Source: Cupriavidus sp. D384 (GTDB taxonomy: Bacteria > Pseudomonadota > Gammaproteobacteria > Burkholderiales > Burkholderiaceae). Taken from it: 64,000 nucleotides of DNA. The stretch covers positions 287,145-351,144 of the forward strand of contig NZ_BBQI01000009.1 of the NCBI RefSeq assembly GCF_001652915.1. The letters are read 5' to 3'. A model generated the notes under the pieces. That model ran no database searches. It saw only the letters and a program-made list of their open reading frames with translations, and was not told the DNA's origin. Positions 22,640 to 33,405 of this stretch are shown piece after piece. How positions within the stretch are numbered: the stretch's first letter is position 1; each line of letters opens with the position of its first letter. The position numbers and the translations under genes were made by a program.

Positions 22640-23146
22640 TCAGGCGCGCAACGCTTCCAGAATGGCTTCGGCGCTGCTGACCTTGAATTCGCCGGGTTCC
22701 TCGACGGCCAGGTGGGTGACCACGCCGTCGTCGATAACCATGGCATAGCGCTTGGCGCGCACGCCCAGGCCGCGCTGGCTCAGGTCCTGGTCCAGGCCCA
22801 GCGCCTTGGCCCACTGCCCAGCGCCGTCGGCCATCATGCGGACCTTGCCGTCGGTCTTCTGCTCACGGCCCCAGGCGCCCATCACGAAGGCGTCGTTGAC
22901 CGAATGGCACCACACTTCGTCCACGCCGGCCGCACGCAGCTGGTCGTTGGCCTTGACGAAGCCCGGCACATGCTTGGCCGAGCAGGTAGGCGTGAACGCG
23001 CCGGGCAGGCCGAACACCACGATCTTCTTGCCCTTGACGAGATCGGCCACCGGGAAGGCATTGGGGCCGAGCGCGCAGCCGCCGGTCTCGGTTTCAAAGA
23101 ATTCGTACAACGTGGCGTCGGGGACGCGCTGGCCAACGGCGATCAT
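22640..23146 (-). CDS. Peroxiredoxin, Prx5 (redoxin) type
   Basis: A 168-residue thiol peroxidase that reduces hydrogen peroxide and alkyl peroxides. The peroxidatic Cys55 is in the motif PGAFTPTCSAKHVPGF, which is diagnostic for the Prx5 group. Further cysteines at 24 and 80 could serve as resolving residues or be glutathionylated, and no glutaredoxin domain is fused. The start at 23146 (MIAVGQRVPDATL) fits the family; the frame is open farther upstream. A small hairpin (22626-22642) overlaps the stop. Confidence 0.93.
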   Translation of the reverse strand: MIAVGQRVPDATLYEFFETETGGCALGPNAFPVADLVKGKKIVVFGLPGAFTPTCSAKHVPGFVKANDQLRAAGVDEVWCHSVNDAFVMGAWGREQKTDGKVRMMADGAGQWAKALGLDQDLSQRGLGVRAKRYAMVIDDGVVTHLAVEEPGEFKVSSAEAILEALRA

Positions 23147-23270
23147 TTTGAACAGTCCTCTAGCGTGTCTGCTGTGGATCGAAAACCTGCCTGCATCATA
23201 GGGGCGGATGCCGCCGCCACCAAGCGGCGCGGCATGCGGGTGCAGCAGGAAATACCTGGGATTCAAAACG

Positions 23271-23303
23271 CCGCGCGGCGCGTTGGGTAAACGCGCCGCG
23301 CGG
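23271..23303. repeat. 14-bp GC-rich inverted repeat between ftsZ and the peroxiredoxin gene
   Basis: CCGCGCGGCGCGTT (23271-23284) and its exact complement (23290-23303) enclose a five-base loop. It lies in the 398-base space between the ftsZ stop and the peroxiredoxin start, which otherwise shows no gene. There is no T run. Confidence 0.65.
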
Positions 23304-23544
23304 ACGGAGACATCCCGCCGCCGGGGGCGGGAAACCAGTCCGGGGAGGCGGCCGATGGCCTGCCTGCCCGGCAACGGGATGCGACGGACAACATGCGGCG
23401 TGGCGCGGCGCAGCCGCACGCGCTGACGGGTTGCGTCAGTCCAGGCAAACGCCGGGCGGATAGGGAGCGCCCAGGCGATGCGTGACGGACCTCTGGCAGC
23501 CTGTCAGGCGCGCGGCGGTTGCCGCTGCCCTGCCGGTTCCCAAC

Positions 23545-24738
23545 TTAGTCCGCCTGCTTGCGCAGGAAGGCCGGGATGTCGTACGTATCCACACCCTTTT
23601 CTTGCAGCGCCGCCACGTGGGCCGATGCCGACTCACGCGAGCTGCGCCACACCGCCGGGGTATCCAGGTTGCTGTAGTCCGGCGATGCATGGGCCGGCGC
23701 AGCCGTCAGGCCCGCCATCATCTGCACCGGGATGTTGTCCGTGCCGGTCTTCAGCAGCGTCATCGGCTGCTGCTTCTTGGCCGAACGGCCCAGGCCCGTC
23801 GCCACCACGGTCACGCGCAGGGCATCGCTCATCGAGTCGTCGTACACCGTACCGAAGATCACGGTCGCATCTTCCGCGGCGTAGCTGCGGATCGTGTTCA
23901 TGACTTCCTTGGTTTCCGACAGCTTCAGCGAACGGCTGGCCGTGATGTTGACCAGCACGCCACGCGCGCCGGACAGGTCCACGCCTTCCAGCAGCGGGCT
24001 GGCAACAGCCTGCTCGGCGGCCAGGCGGGCGCGATCCACGCCGGACACGGTTGCCGTGCCCATCATGGCCTTGCCCTGCTCGCCCATCACCGTCTTCACG
24101 TCTTCGAAGTCGACGTTCACCAGACCATCGACATTGATGATTTCGGCGATACCGGCCACGGCGTTGTGCAGCACGTCATCGGCGCACTGGAAGCACTTGT
24201 CCATCTCGGCGTCGTCGCCCATCACCTCGAACAGCTTCTCGTTGAGGACAACGATCAGCGAGTCCACCGACGATTCCAGCTCGCCCGAGCCATGTTCGGC
24301 CACCTTGGCGCGACGTGCGCCTTCGAAGTCGAACGGCTTGCTGACCACGCCCACGGTCAGGATGCCCATTTCCTTGGCCACCTGCGCCACGATCGGCGCG
24401 GCACCGGTACCGGTACCGCCGCCCATGCCGGCAGTGATGAAGACCATGTGGGCGCCACGCAGCGAGTCGGCGATCTGCTCGCGCGCCTGCTCGGCACAGT
24501 TACGGCCCACTTCAGGCTTGGCGCCAGCGCCCAGCCCGGAATTGCCAAGCTGCAGCACGCGCGAAGCGGTCGAACGCTTCAACGCCTGGGCATCGGTGTT
24601 CATGCAGATGAATTCCACGCCCTGCACGCCACGGCTGATCATGTGCTGCACGGCATTGCCGCCCGCGCCGCCCACGCCCACCACCTTGATGATGGTGCCG
24701 TCCTGAATCTCCGTTTCGATCATGTCAAAGTCCATCAC
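23545..24738 (-). CDS. ftsZ: Cell division GTPase FtsZ
   Basis: A 397-residue tubulin homologue that assembles the Z-ring. The tubulin signature GGGTGTG is at residues 106-112, preceded by the nucleotide-binding GVGGAGGNAV near residue 21. The C-terminal peptide YDIPAFLRKQAD is the conserved tail that binds FtsA and ZipA. A strong Shine-Dalgarno (GGAGG) precedes the start. The 194-base AT-richer gap after ftsA probably holds a dedicated promoter; I could not choose one. It is the last gene of the dcw cluster. Confidence 0.99.
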   Translation of the reverse strand: MMDFDMIETEIQDGTIIKVVGVGGAGGNAVQHMISRGVQGVEFICMNTDAQALKRSTASRVLQLGNSGLGAGAKPEVGRNCAEQAREQIADSLRGAHMVFITAGMGGGTGTGAAPIVAQVAKEMGILTVGVVSKPFDFEGARRAKVAEHGSGELESSVDSLIVVLNEKLFEVMGDDAEMDKCFQCADDVLHNAVAGIAEIINVDGLVNVDFEDVKTVMGEQGKAMMGTATVSGVDRARLAAEQAVASPLLEGVDLSGARGVLVNITASRSLKLSETKEVMNTIRSYAAEDATVIFGTVYDDSMSDALRVTVVATGLGRSAKKQQPMTLLKTGTDNIPVQMMAGLTAAPAHASPDYSNLDTPAVWRSSRESASAHVAALQEKGVDTYDIPAFLRKQAD

Positions 24739-24932
24739 TGCCTCCGAGAAAAATCAGTCCCCAAACGCTGCGGCCTCCCCGCCGCAACCCTTGGTTCCTG
24801 AACAAGAAACCATCAAAGAACTACTAGCCAATAAACCAACAAAAACTGCTTGACCTGCTCAACGTGTCACGATCCGTTCGGCTGACTGCAACAAGATCGT
24901 CACACTTAAAAAAGTCCTGACACGCTTGCGGC

Positions 24933-26165
24933 TCAGAAGTTGCCAACAAACCATTCCTTCATGCGCGTCCACACCTGTTTCACCTGGCCGCTCTGCACGG
25001 CCACCTTGCGGCCACGCATGCGCTGCACGCAACCTTCCTGCAGCAGACCCATAACGGTCGAATAGCGCGGACTCTTCACCACCTCGTGCAGGTTGCCGCG
25101 GTATTCGGGCACGCCCACGCGCACCGGCTTCAGGAAAATGTCCTCGCCCAGCTCGACCATGCCCGGCATCATCGCCGTGCCGCCGGTGATCACCACCCCC
25201 GACGACAGCAGTTCCTCATAGCCGGATTCGCGCACCACCTGGTGCACCAGCGAATAGAGTTCCTCGATCCGCGGCTCGATCACGGCGGCCAGCGCCTGGC
25301 GGCTCAGCGTGCGCGTGCCGCGATCGCCCACGCCGGGCACCTCGATCATGTCTTCGGGGTCGGCAATCGCCTGCTTGGCAATGCCGTACTGCATCTTGAT
25401 GTCCTCGGCATCGGGCGTCGGCGTGCGCAGCGCCATGGCGATGTCGTTGGTGATCTGGTCGCCAGCGATGGGGATCACGGCCGTATGGCGGATCGCGCCT
25501 TCGCTGAAGATGGCGATATCGGTGGTGCCGCCGCCGATATCCACCAGCACCACGCCGAGTTCCTTTTCGTCTTCGGTCAGCACCGCCAGGCTCGACGCCA
25601 GCGGCTGCAGGATCAGGTCATGCACTTCCAGGCCACAGCGGCGCACGCACTTGACGATGTTCTGCGCCGCGCTGACCGCGCCCGTGACGATATGCACCTT
25701 CACTTCCAGGCGGATGCCGCTCATGCCGATGGGCTCGCGCACGTCTTCCTGGCCGTCGATGATGAATTCCTGCGTCAGGATATGCAGGATCTGCTGGTCG
25801 GTCGGGATGTTCACCGCCTTGGCGGTCTCGATCACGCGGGCCACGTCCGTCTGCGTGACCTCCTTGTCCTTGATTGCCACCATGCCGCTGGAGTTGAAGC
25901 TGCGGATATGGCTGCCGGCAATGCCCGTGAACACCTCCGCAATCTTGCAATCGGCCATCAGCTCGGCCTCTTCCAGCGCCCGCTGGATCGACTGCACGGT
26001 GGCCTCGATGTTGACCACGACCCCCTTCTTCAAACCCTTGGACTCTGACTGGCCCATCCCGATGACCTCATAGCTGCCGTCGGGGCGCAGTTCCGCCACC
26101 ACGGCCGCCACCTTCGAGGTGCCGATGTCGAGACCGACCAGAAGGTCCTTGTATTCCTTGCTCAT
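24933..26165 (-). CDS. ftsA: Cell division protein FtsA
   Basis: A 410-residue actin-like protein that tethers FtsZ to the membrane. It has the actin-fold phosphate motifs (VGLDIGTSKV at the start and VDIGGGTTDIAIF in the middle) and the C-terminal amphipathic helix around WTRMKEWFVGNF that inserts into the membrane. The start codon overlaps the ftsQ stop (ATGA), so the two are coupled. Confidence 0.98.
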   Translation of the reverse strand: MSKEYKDLLVGLDIGTSKVAAVVAELRPDGSYEVIGMGQSESKGLKKGVVVNIEATVQSIQRALEEAELMADCKIAEVFTGIAGSHIRSFNSSGMVAIKDKEVTQTDVARVIETAKAVNIPTDQQILHILTQEFIIDGQEDVREPIGMSGIRLEVKVHIVTGAVSAAQNIVKCVRRCGLEVHDLILQPLASSLAVLTEDEKELGVVLVDIGGGTTDIAIFSEGAIRHTAVIPIAGDQITNDIAMALRTPTPDAEDIKMQYGIAKQAIADPEDMIEVPGVGDRGTRTLSRQALAAVIEPRIEELYSLVHQVVRESGYEELLSSGVVITGGTAMMPGMVELGEDIFLKPVRVGVPEYRGNLHEVVKSPRYSTVMGLLQEGCVQRMRGRKVAVQSGQVKQVWTRMKEWFVGNF

Positions 26166-27064
26166 CGAGTTTTCTCCGCGTTCTTACTCTTGAGTCGCGT
26201 CGGATTGTTGTTGGTGTTACCGGCCGAAGCCGCCTGGGAACCTGCCGCACCCGCTGCCGCCTTGGCCGCTGCCTTGGCCGCGGCCTGCGCCTGCGCATCG
26301 GTCAGGAAGCGCACGCTGGCTGTGCGGATGGCAAAACCGTTGGGATAGCGCAGGTCGGCGTACTCGATCTGCTTGCCCCACTGCTGGGTCAACTGCGGCC
26401 ACGACGCCACGAAGCGCTTGACCCGCGCTTCCATCGAGGCGCGATCCTCGTCGTTCTGCTCGCGCCCGAACTCGATCACCAGGCCGTTGGACAACTTCGC
26501 CCGCCAGGCATAGCGGCCGGACAGGGCCACCGCCAGCGGTTCTACCTTGAGCGGCTTGAACCACTCGCGCATGGTCTCCAGTTTCTCGACCACGTCTTCC
26601 TCGCTGTCCGGCGGGCCGTCCAGCGCCAGCAGCTGCGCGTCTTCCTCGGCTTCGGCCGTGTTGGCCACGAAGACCTCGCCGTAGGTATTGATCAGCCGGC
26701 CGCTGTCCGATCCGCCCCACGTGCCCAGCGCCTCGTGCTCTTCCACCTGAACCGCCAGCCCGTTCGGCCATTCGCGGCGCACGCTGGCATGGCGCACCCA
26801 GGGCACGGACTCGAATGCCTGGCGCGCGGCGTTCAGGTCCAGCGTGAAGAAGTTGCCCGACAGCTTGTTCAGCGCGTTGGCCCGTACGCTCGGCGCGTTC
26901 ACGTGGCGCAGCTGGCTGCCGTCCAGCGACGTCAGTTCCACGTGGGTGATGGCGAACACGGGCCGTTGCGCCAGCCACAGCAGGCCGGCGCCAAGCGCCA
27001 TGAGCGCCACCAGCGCATAGAGCGCTGAGGCGATCAGGTTGAGCAGGCGCGCGTTGTGCCACAT
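26162..27064 (-). CDS. ftsQ: Cell division protein FtsQ
   Basis: A 300-residue bitopic divisome protein that recruits FtsB and FtsL. There is a short cytoplasmic end, one membrane span (about residues 11-31), a POTRA domain starting at VFAITHVELTSLDG and the FtsQ beta domain. The C-terminal ~40 residues are Ala/Lys-rich and probably disordered, somewhat longer than in E. coli (276 residues). It lies 38 bases after ddlB and overlaps ftsA. Confidence 0.96.
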   Translation of the reverse strand: MWHNARLLNLIASALYALVALMALGAGLLWLAQRPVFAITHVELTSLDGSQLRHVNAPSVRANALNKLSGNFFTLDLNAARQAFESVPWVRHASVRREWPNGLAVQVEEHEALGTWGGSDSGRLINTYGEVFVANTAEAEEDAQLLALDGPPDSEEDVVEKLETMREWFKPLKVEPLAVALSGRYAWRAKLSNGLVIEFGREQNDEDRASMEARVKRFVASWPQLTQQWGKQIEYADLRYPNGFAIRTASVRFLTDAQAQAAAKAAAKAAAGAAGSQAASAGNTNNNPTRLKSKNAEKTR

Positions 27065-27102
27065 GGTCGTTTGGTCGGGCAGTCAGCCGGTTGGTGTTGC
27101 GG

Positions 27103-28086
27103 TTATTCGGGTTTCCAGTGCTCGTTCGGATGCAGGTCCAGCGTGGCGGCGGCCAGCACCTGCATCACGAAATCCTCGTAGCTGATGCCAGCCGCCCGCG
27201 CCGCCATCGGCACGAGCGAATGGCCGGTCATGCCGGGCGACGTGTTCATTTCGAGCAGGTGCGGGCGGCCGTCGCGGGTCAGCATCACGTCGGCGCGGGC
27301 CCAGCCACGGCAACCCAGCACGCGAAACGCTTCGACGGCCAAAGCCCGTACTTCGTTCTCCAGCGCTTCCGGCAAAGTTGACGGGCACAGGTATTGGGTA
27401 ACGTCAGTAAAGTACTTATTTTGATAGTCGTAGTTCGACTCGGGCGCGACAATCTTGATAACAGGCAGCGCTTCGGCCGTTGCGCCCTCTCCCACCACAG
27501 GGCAGGTCAGCTCGTCGCCATCGATGAAAGTCTCGGCGATAACGTCCGCATCGAGCCCCGCCGCCTTCTCGAACGCCTCGCGCATCTGGCCGGCTTCGGT
27601 GACCTTGGTCAGGCCGATCGACGACCCTTCGCGCGCCGGCTTGACGATCAGCGGCAGGCCCAGATCCCGCACCACGGCGTCGAAATCGGTATTGGCGTAC
27701 AACATCGCAAAGCGCGGGGTGGCCAGGCCGTGCGTCATCCACAGGCGCTTGGTGGCCTGCTTGTCCATGGCCAGCGCCGACGCCAGCACGCCGCTGCCCG
27801 TGTAAGGCACGCCCAGCTGCTCCAGCAGGCCCTGCATCGTGCCGTCCTCGCCGTAACGGCCGTGCAGCGCGATAAAGACGCGGTCGAACCCGGCGGCTGC
27901 CAGCTCGGCCACGGACTGCAGGGCAGGATCGAAGGCATGGGCGTCCACGCCGCGCGACTTCAGTGCCGCCAGCACGCCGTTGCCGGACATCAGCGAGATC
28001 TCGCGCTCGGCCGAACGGCCGCCCAGCAGCACGCCAACCTTGCCCAGCGACTTCGGATCGATATTGGGATGGGCCACGAAGCTCAT
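27103..28086 (-). CDS. ddlB: D-alanine--D-alanine ligase
   Basis: A 327-residue ATP-grasp enzyme that makes the D-Ala-D-Ala dipeptide for peptidoglycan precursors. Conserved parts include [11 protein letters not shown], the [12 protein letters not shown] segment, [10 protein letters not shown] in the ATP-grasp fold and [10 protein letters not shown] at the metal site. The start overlaps the murC stop by ATGA. A patch of AT-rich codons covers roughly 27365-27480. Confidence 0.98.
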   Translation of the reverse strand: MSFVAHPNIDPKSLGKVGVLLGGRSAEREISLMSGNGVLAALKSRGVDAHAFDPALQSVAELAAAGFDRVFIALHGRYGEDGTMQGLLEQLGVPYTGSGVLASALAMDKQATKRLWMTHGLATPRFAMLYANTDFDAVVRDLGLPLIVKPAREGSSIGLTKVTEAGQMREAFEKAAGLDADVIAETFIDGDELTCPVVGEGATAEALPVIKIVAPESNYDYQNKYFTDVTQYLCPSTLPEALENEVRALAVEAFRVLGCRGWARADVMLTRDGRPHLLEMNTSPGMTGHSLVPMAARAAGISYEDFVMQVLAAATLDLHPNEHWKPE

Positions 28087-29498
28087 TGCTGACCTCCCGC
28101 CTGGTGCGACACCAGCTGTCCCGGTACGCCACCGATCGTGCCGGCACCCATGGTTACGACCACATCGCCAGGTCGCACTGCATCCAGGATCGACTGGGGC
28201 ATGTCTTCGATCTGTTCCACAAAAACGGGTTCCACCTTGTTGGCAACCCGCAGCGCGCGGGTCAGTGCACGGCCGTCGGCGGCCACGATGGGCGCCTCGC
28301 CGGCGGCATACACCTCGGCCAGCAGCAGCGCATCAACGGTGCCAAGCACCTTCACGAAATCCTCGAAGCAGTCGCGCGTCCGCGTGAACCGGTGCGGCTG
28401 GAAGGCCAGCACCAGCCTGCGATCCGGGAACGCGCCGCGTGCGGCGGCCAGCGTGGCGGCCATTTCCACCGGGTGGTGACCATAGTCGTCCACCAGCGTG
28501 AACGTGCCGGCGCCGTCGGGCGTGGCAACCTCGCCGTAGCGCTGGAAGCGGCGGCCCACCCCGTGGAATTCGCGCAGCGCCTTGACGATGGCGGCGTCCG
28601 GCACCTCCAGTTCGGTGGCGATGGCGATGGCGGCCAGCGCGTTCTGCACGTTGTGCAGGCCGGGCAGGTTCAGCACCACGTCCAGCGGCGGTTCGGCGTG
28701 GCCATTGAGCTGGCGCAGCACCGTGAAATGCATCTGGCCGTCCACCGCGCGGGCGTTGATGGCGCGGATCTGGGCGTCCTCGGCAAAGCCGTAGCGCACC
28801 ACGGGCTTGGATACGAACGGCATGATCTCGCGCACGTTCGGGTCATCCACGCACAGCACGGCAATGCCGTAGAACGGCAGGCGCTGGGTAAATTCCACAA
28901 ACGCCTGCTTCAGACGGGCAAAGTCGTGCCCGTACGTGTCCATGTGGTCGGCGTCGATATTGGTGATGACTTCCATCACCGGGAACAGGTTCAGGAACGA
29001 TGCGTCCGACTCGTCGGCCTCGGCCACGATGAAGTCACCGGTGCCCAGGCGCGCGTTGGCGCCGGCCGAATTCAGGCGGCCGCCGATCACGAAGGTCGGA
29101 TCGAGCCCGCCCTCGGCCAGCACCGACGCCACCAGGCTGGTGGTGGTGGTCTTGCCGTGCGTCCCGGCAATGGCGACGCCCTGCTTCAGGCGCATCAGTT
29201 CGGCCAGCATCACGGCGCGCGGCACCACGGGAATGCGCTTGGCGCGGGCGGCCAGCACTTCGGGGTTGTCGTTGGTCACGGCCGTCGACACGACCACGGC
29301 ATTGGCGCCTTCCACGTTGGCGGCATCATGGCCGTGGCACACGCGCGCGCCGAGCGAGGCCAGGCGCCGCGTGGCAGCGTTGCTGCCCATGTCGGAGCCC
29401 GAGACCTTGTAGCCCAGGTTCAGCAGGACCTCCGCGATGCCGCTCATGCCGGCCCCGCCGATTCCTACGAAGTGGATGTTCTTGACGATATGCTTCAT
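28083..29498 (-). CDS. murC: UDP-N-acetylmuramate--L-alanine ligase MurC
   Basis: A 471-residue Mur ligase that adds the first amino acid, L-Ala, to UDP-MurNAc in the cytoplasm. An N-terminal Rossmann domain starts [17 protein letters not shown], and the ATP-binding motif GTHGKTTT is at residues 112-119. The His in this motif and the family-typical length distinguish it from MurD, MurE and MurF. It lies 10 bases downstream of murG and overlaps ddlB. Confidence 0.98.
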   Translation of the reverse strand: MKHIVKNIHFVGIGGAGMSGIAEVLLNLGYKVSGSDMGSNAATRRLASLGARVCHGHDAANVEGANAVVVSTAVTNDNPEVLAARAKRIPVVPRAVMLAELMRLKQGVAIAGTHGKTTTTSLVASVLAEGGLDPTFVIGGRLNSAGANARLGTGDFIVAEADESDASFLNLFPVMEVITNIDADHMDTYGHDFARLKQAFVEFTQRLPFYGIAVLCVDDPNVREIMPFVSKPVVRYGFAEDAQIRAINARAVDGQMHFTVLRQLNGHAEPPLDVVLNLPGLHNVQNALAAIAIATELEVPDAAIVKALREFHGVGRRFQRYGEVATPDGAGTFTLVDDYGHHPVEMAATLAAARGAFPDRRLVLAFQPHRFTRTRDCFEDFVKVLGTVDALLLAEVYAAGEAPIVAADGRALTRALRVANKVEPVFVEQIEDMPQSILDAVRPGDVVVTMGAGTIGGVPGQLVSHQAGGQQ

Positions 29499-29508
29499 TG
29501 CTTCCGTT

Positions 29509-30579
29509 TCATTTTTCGCCTGCCATCTGACGGCAGATCTCGGCGACTCGCCGGGTTGCCTCAGGCTTGGCCAGGCTGCGCGCAGCGCGCGCCATGTCCT
29601 TCAACTGGCCGCGGTCCAGCCCGGCGATCGTTTGTGCCAGGCCCTCCGCGGTCAATGCGTTCTGTTGCACCAGCAACGCCGCGCCCTGCTTCGACAGGAA
29701 CCTGGCGTTGGTGGTCTGGTGGTCGTCCACCGCGTGCGGGAACGGCACGAACAGCGCGGCCACGCCGGCGGCCGCCACTTCCGAGACCGTCATCGCGCCA
29801 GCGCGGCAGATGACCAGGTCGGCGTCGGCATAGGCCGCCGCCATGTCGTCGATAAATGGCACGGTCTCGCCCGCCACGCCCGCCGCCACGTAGTTCGCGC
29901 GCAGCTGGTCGATCTGTTTGGCCCCGGCCTGGTGCCTCACCGTCGGCCGGGTGGCCTCTGGCAGCAAGGCCAGCGCCTTCGGCACGACGTCGTTCAGCGC
30001 CGCCGCGCCCAGGCTGCCGCCCACCACCAGGATGCGCAGCGGGCCGGTGCGATGGTCGTAGCGCGACTCCGGTTCCGGGATCGCCGCCAGTTCCGCGCGC
30101 ACCGGGTTGCCGGTCCATTCGCTGTCCGGCAACGCGTCCGGGAACGCGCACAGCACGCGATCCGCCACCTTGGCCAGCACCTTGTTCGCCAGTCCGGCGA
30201 TGGAGTTCTGCTCGTGCAGCACCAGCGGCCGACCCAGCAGCGACGCCATCATCCCGGCCGGGAACGTGATGTAGCCGCCCATGCCCAGCACCACGTCGGG
30301 CTTCACGCGGCGCAGCGCGCCGATGCTTTGCCAGAACGCGCGCAGCAGGTTCAGCGGCAGCAGCAGCTTGGTCAGCAGCCCCTTGCCGCGCAGCCCGCCA
30401 AACTGGATGTACTCCATCGGGATGTCGTGCCGGGGCACCAGCGTGGCTTCCATGCCCGAGCGATTGCCCAGCCAGACCACACGCCAGCCCTCGTCGCGCA
30501 AGGCGCGCGCGACCGCCAGCCCCGGGAACACGTGGCCCCCGGTGCCGCCAGCCATGACGAGAAGGGTGCGGTCGGTCAT
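29509..30579 (-). CDS. murG: Lipid II-forming glycosyltransferase MurG
   Basis: A 356-residue GT-B glycosyltransferase that transfers GlcNAc from UDP-GlcNAc to lipid I at the inner face of the membrane. The N-terminal glycine-rich loop [15 protein letters not shown] and the second-domain [11 protein letters not shown] and RAGAMTVSE motifs are present. It lies between ftsW and murC as in other dcw clusters. Confidence 0.98.
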   Translation of the reverse strand: MTDRTLLVMAGGTGGHVFPGLAVARALRDEGWRVVWLGNRSGMEATLVPRHDIPMEYIQFGGLRGKGLLTKLLLPLNLLRAFWQSIGALRRVKPDVVLGMGGYITFPAGMMASLLGRPLVLHEQNSIAGLANKVLAKVADRVLCAFPDALPDSEWTGNPVRAELAAIPEPESRYDHRTGPLRILVVGGSLGAAALNDVVPKALALLPEATRPTVRHQAGAKQIDQLRANYVAAGVAGETVPFIDDMAAAYADADLVICRAGAMTVSEVAAAGVAALFVPFPHAVDDHQTTNARFLSKQGAALLVQQNALTAEGLAQTIAGLDRGQLKDMARAARSLAKPEATRRVAEICRQMAGEK

Positions 30580-30607
30580 GCGATACCCCTGGCGATGCGA
30601 TACGCGG

Positions 30608-31849
30608 TCATACCTTTCCTCCGCGCATCAGAACGCGATTCTCATAATCAATCCGCAGGACAATCGCCAGCGCCACGCAGTTCATCAAGATGCCCGAACC
30701 GCCGTAGCTCACCAGCGGCAGCGTCAGCCCCTTGGTGGGCAGCAGGCCCAGGTTCACACCCATGTTGATGAAGGTCTGCCAGCCGACCCAGACGCCGATG
30801 CCCTTCGCCACCAGCCCGGCAAACGTGCGGTCGAGCTGCAGCGCCGTGCGGCCAATGTTGAAGCACCGGCGCACCAGCCAGTAGAACAGCACGATCATCA
30901 CCAGCACGCCGATAAAGCCGAATTCCTCGCCGATCACCGCCAGGATGAAGTCGGTATGCGCTTCGGGCAGGTAGTGCAGCTTCTCGATGCTGCCGCCCAG
31001 CCCCACGCCGGTCCATTCGCCACGGCCAAAGGCGATCAGCGAGTGCGTGAGCTGATACGCCTTGCCCAGCGCGTTGCTCTCCTCCCACGGGTTCAGGTAG
31101 GCAAAGATCCGCTCGCGCCGCCACGGCGATGCCGTGATCAGCAGCGCGAACGCACCAACGGCCACGCCCACCAGCCCGGCAAACAGCTTGCCGTTGATGC
31201 CGCCCAGGAACAGGATGCCCATGGCGACGGCCGCGATCACCAGGAACGCGCCCATGTCGGGCTCCAGCAGCAGCAGCATGCCCACCACCACCACGGCCAC
31301 GCCCATCGGCAGGAAGCCCTTGCTGACCGTCTGCATCCATTCCTGCTTGCGCACCGTGTAGTTGGCCGCGTACAGCACCACGGCCAGCTTCATCAGTTCC
31401 GACGGCTGGAAGTTCATGACGCCCAGTGGAATCCAGCGCCGCGCACCGTTCACGCCCTTGCCCACAAACGGCACCAGCACCAGCACCAGCAGCACCAGCG
31501 CGATGATGAACAGCTTGGGCGCGTACTTGTCCCACACCTTGACCGGCACCTGGAACGCCGCCAGCCCCACCGACAGGCCGATGAACAGCGCGAACGCATG
31601 GCGCACCAGGAAATGCACCTCGCGGTAGTTGGCGTAGCGCGGTGAGTCGGGCAGCGCGATCGATGCCGAATAGACCATCACCAGGCCGAACGTCAGCAGC
31701 ACGATAGCCACCCAGAGCAGGGGCTGGTCGTACTCCATCATGCGCGAACGGGTCGGCTTGACGCCCGACACCGCGTCACGCAGGCCACCCCAGGCACTGC
31801 CGATGGTGGCGCCAATGAATCCGCTGCGCTTGACCTGCGAGTCGCTCAT
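30608..31849 (-). CDS. ftsW: Septal peptidoglycan polymerase FtsW
   Basis: A 413-residue SEDS-family membrane enzyme that polymerises lipid II at the septum together with FtsI. About ten hydrophobic spans are visible, with SEDS motifs such as [30 protein letters not shown] and [10 protein letters not shown]. The start overlaps the murD stop by ATGA. Confidence 0.98.
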   Translation of the reverse strand: MSDSQVKRSGFIGATIGSAWGGLRDAVSGVKPTRSRMMEYDQPLLWVAIVLLTFGLVMVYSASIALPDSPRYANYREVHFLVRHAFALFIGLSVGLAAFQVPVKVWDKYAPKLFIIALVLLVLVLVPFVGKGVNGARRWIPLGVMNFQPSELMKLAVVLYAANYTVRKQEWMQTVSKGFLPMGVAVVVVGMLLLLEPDMGAFLVIAAVAMGILFLGGINGKLFAGLVGVAVGAFALLITASPWRRERIFAYLNPWEESNALGKAYQLTHSLIAFGRGEWTGVGLGGSIEKLHYLPEAHTDFILAVIGEEFGFIGVLVMIVLFYWLVRRCFNIGRTALQLDRTFAGLVAKGIGVWVGWQTFINMGVNLGLLPTKGLTLPLVSYGGSGILMNCVALAIVLRIDYENRVLMRGGKV

Positions 31850-33357
31850 GGCATGATCCCCCGGGACAGGGCCAGTTCTTCCACCGCGCCGCGGAACACC
31901 TGCGCGCGATGCACGTAATTGCGGAACATGTCGAGGCTGGCACAGGCTGGCGACAGCAATACGACATCGCCCGACTCGGCCAGCCCCGCCGATTTCTCGA
32001 CGGCCTCTTCCAGCGAGGCGGCGTCAACGATCTGCGTACCTGTGGCAGCCAGCGCGTCGCGGATGGCGCCGGCGTCCTTGCCGATCAGCACCACGGCGCG
32101 TGCATATTGCGTCACCGGCGCGGCCAGGGGCGAGAAGTCCTGGCCCTTGCCTTCGCCACCGGCGATCAGCACCACGCGCTTGTCCAGCCCGTTCAGCGCG
32201 GCCACGGTGGCGCCCACATTGGTGCCCTTGCTGTCGTCGAAGTACTCGACCTCATCAATGGTGGCAACCCACTCCACGCGGTGCGGCTCGCCGCGATACT
32301 CGCGCAGGCCATGCAGCAGTGCGTTCAGCGGCAGGTCGATGGCGCGGCACAGCGCCAGCGCCGCCATGGCGTTGGTGGCGTTGTGCAGGCCGCGGATATG
32401 CAGGGCGTCGGCCGGCATCAGGCGCTTGTGGCGCACCGGCACGGCTTCCTCGGCCACCCCGTCCTTCTTGCGGCGGCGCGGCTTTTGCTCCGCATCGGCT
32501 TCCTGATCGGGCTCGGCCACGATCAGCCACGGCATGCCGCCGTCGCGCAGCACACCGTAGCTGCCCGCGGTTTCCGGCAGGTCGGTGCCGAAGGTCACCG
32601 GCTTGGCACCCGGGCGGGCCATGTCCAGCGTCAGCTTGTCCTGGCGGTTCAGCACCTGCACGCAGCCCTTGCCGGCCGGGCCGAAGATGCGGGCCTTGGC
32701 GGCGGCGTAGGCTTCCATGCTGCCGTGCCAGTCCAGGTGGTCCTGCGTGACATTGAGTACCGTCGCCGCGTGCGGCGCCAGCGAGAACGTGTATTCCAGC
32801 TGGAAGCTCGACAGCTCCAGCACCCAGACATCGGGCAGCGTGGCGCTGGCGATGCAGGCCGACAGCTTGTCCAGCGCCGACGGGCTGATGTTGCCGGCCA
32901 CACCCACCGTCTTGCCCGCGCGTTCGATCAGGCGGCCGGTCAGTGCCGTGGTCGTGGTCTTGCCGTTGGTGCCGGTGATGGCCAGCACGCGCGGCGCATA
33001 GTCCGACGTGGCTTCCAGGTAACCCAGCGCCTGGGCGAACAGCTCGATCTCGCCCCAGACCGGGATGCCGCGCGCCTGGGCGGCATCGAGCAGCGCCTTC
33101 GTTCCGGCTTCCAGCGGTGACAGGCCCGGGCTGATCGCCACCAGGCCGATATCGTCGAGCAGGCTTTCGGCGAACGGGCCGCCCACGAACTGCGCCGCGG
33201 TCAGCTCGGCCTGCAGGAAGGCAAGGTTGGCGGGTGCCTCGCGTGTGTCGGCCACGCGCACGCGGCAGCCGTTCAGGCCGCACCAGCGTGACATGGCCAG
33301 CCCCGATTCACCGAGGCCAAGTACCAGCACATGAGGTTTCTGCAACACGCCGAACAC
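31846..33357 (-). CDS. murD: UDP-MurNAc-L-Ala--D-glutamate ligase MurD, with a basic insertion
   Basis: A 503-residue Mur ligase that adds D-Glu in the cytoplasm. The ATP motif GTNGKTTT is at residues 129-136, and the central and C-terminal Mur domains are complete. It is about 65 residues longer than E. coli MurD (438). Part of the excess is a charged, basic insertion at about 283-312, containing [15 protein letters not shown], between a central-domain strand and the helix starting ALHIRGLHN. Overlaps ftsW by ATGA. Confidence 0.97.
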   Translation of the reverse strand: MFGVLQKPHVLVLGLGESGLAMSRWCGLNGCRVRVADTREAPANLAFLQAELTAAQFVGGPFAESLLDDIGLVAISPGLSPLEAGTKALLDAAQARGIPVWGEIELFAQALGYLEATSDYAPRVLAITGTNGKTTTTALTGRLIERAGKTVGVAGNISPSALDKLSACIASATLPDVWVLELSSFQLEYTFSLAPHAATVLNVTQDHLDWHGSMEAYAAAKARIFGPAGKGCVQVLNRQDKLTLDMARPGAKPVTFGTDLPETAGSYGVLRDGGMPWLIVAEPDQEADAEQKPRRRKKDGVAEEAVPVRHKRLMPADALHIRGLHNATNAMAALALCRAIDLPLNALLHGLREYRGEPHRVEWVATIDEVEYFDDSKGTNVGATVAALNGLDKRVVLIAGGEGKGQDFSPLAAPVTQYARAVVLIGKDAGAIRDALAATGTQIVDAASLEEAVEKSAGLAESGDVVLLSPACASLDMFRNYVHRAQVFRGAVEELALSRGIMP

Positions 33358-33405
33358 TTCGATTTCCTGTCTTTATATAGAGAGCTTCAGTTTTTCGGGG
33401 ACGTC

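Noticed and set aside
27963..29813. A 616-codon plus-strand frame over murC and parts of its neighbours
   Set aside because: It crosses several certain minus-strand genes and has no recognisable domain.
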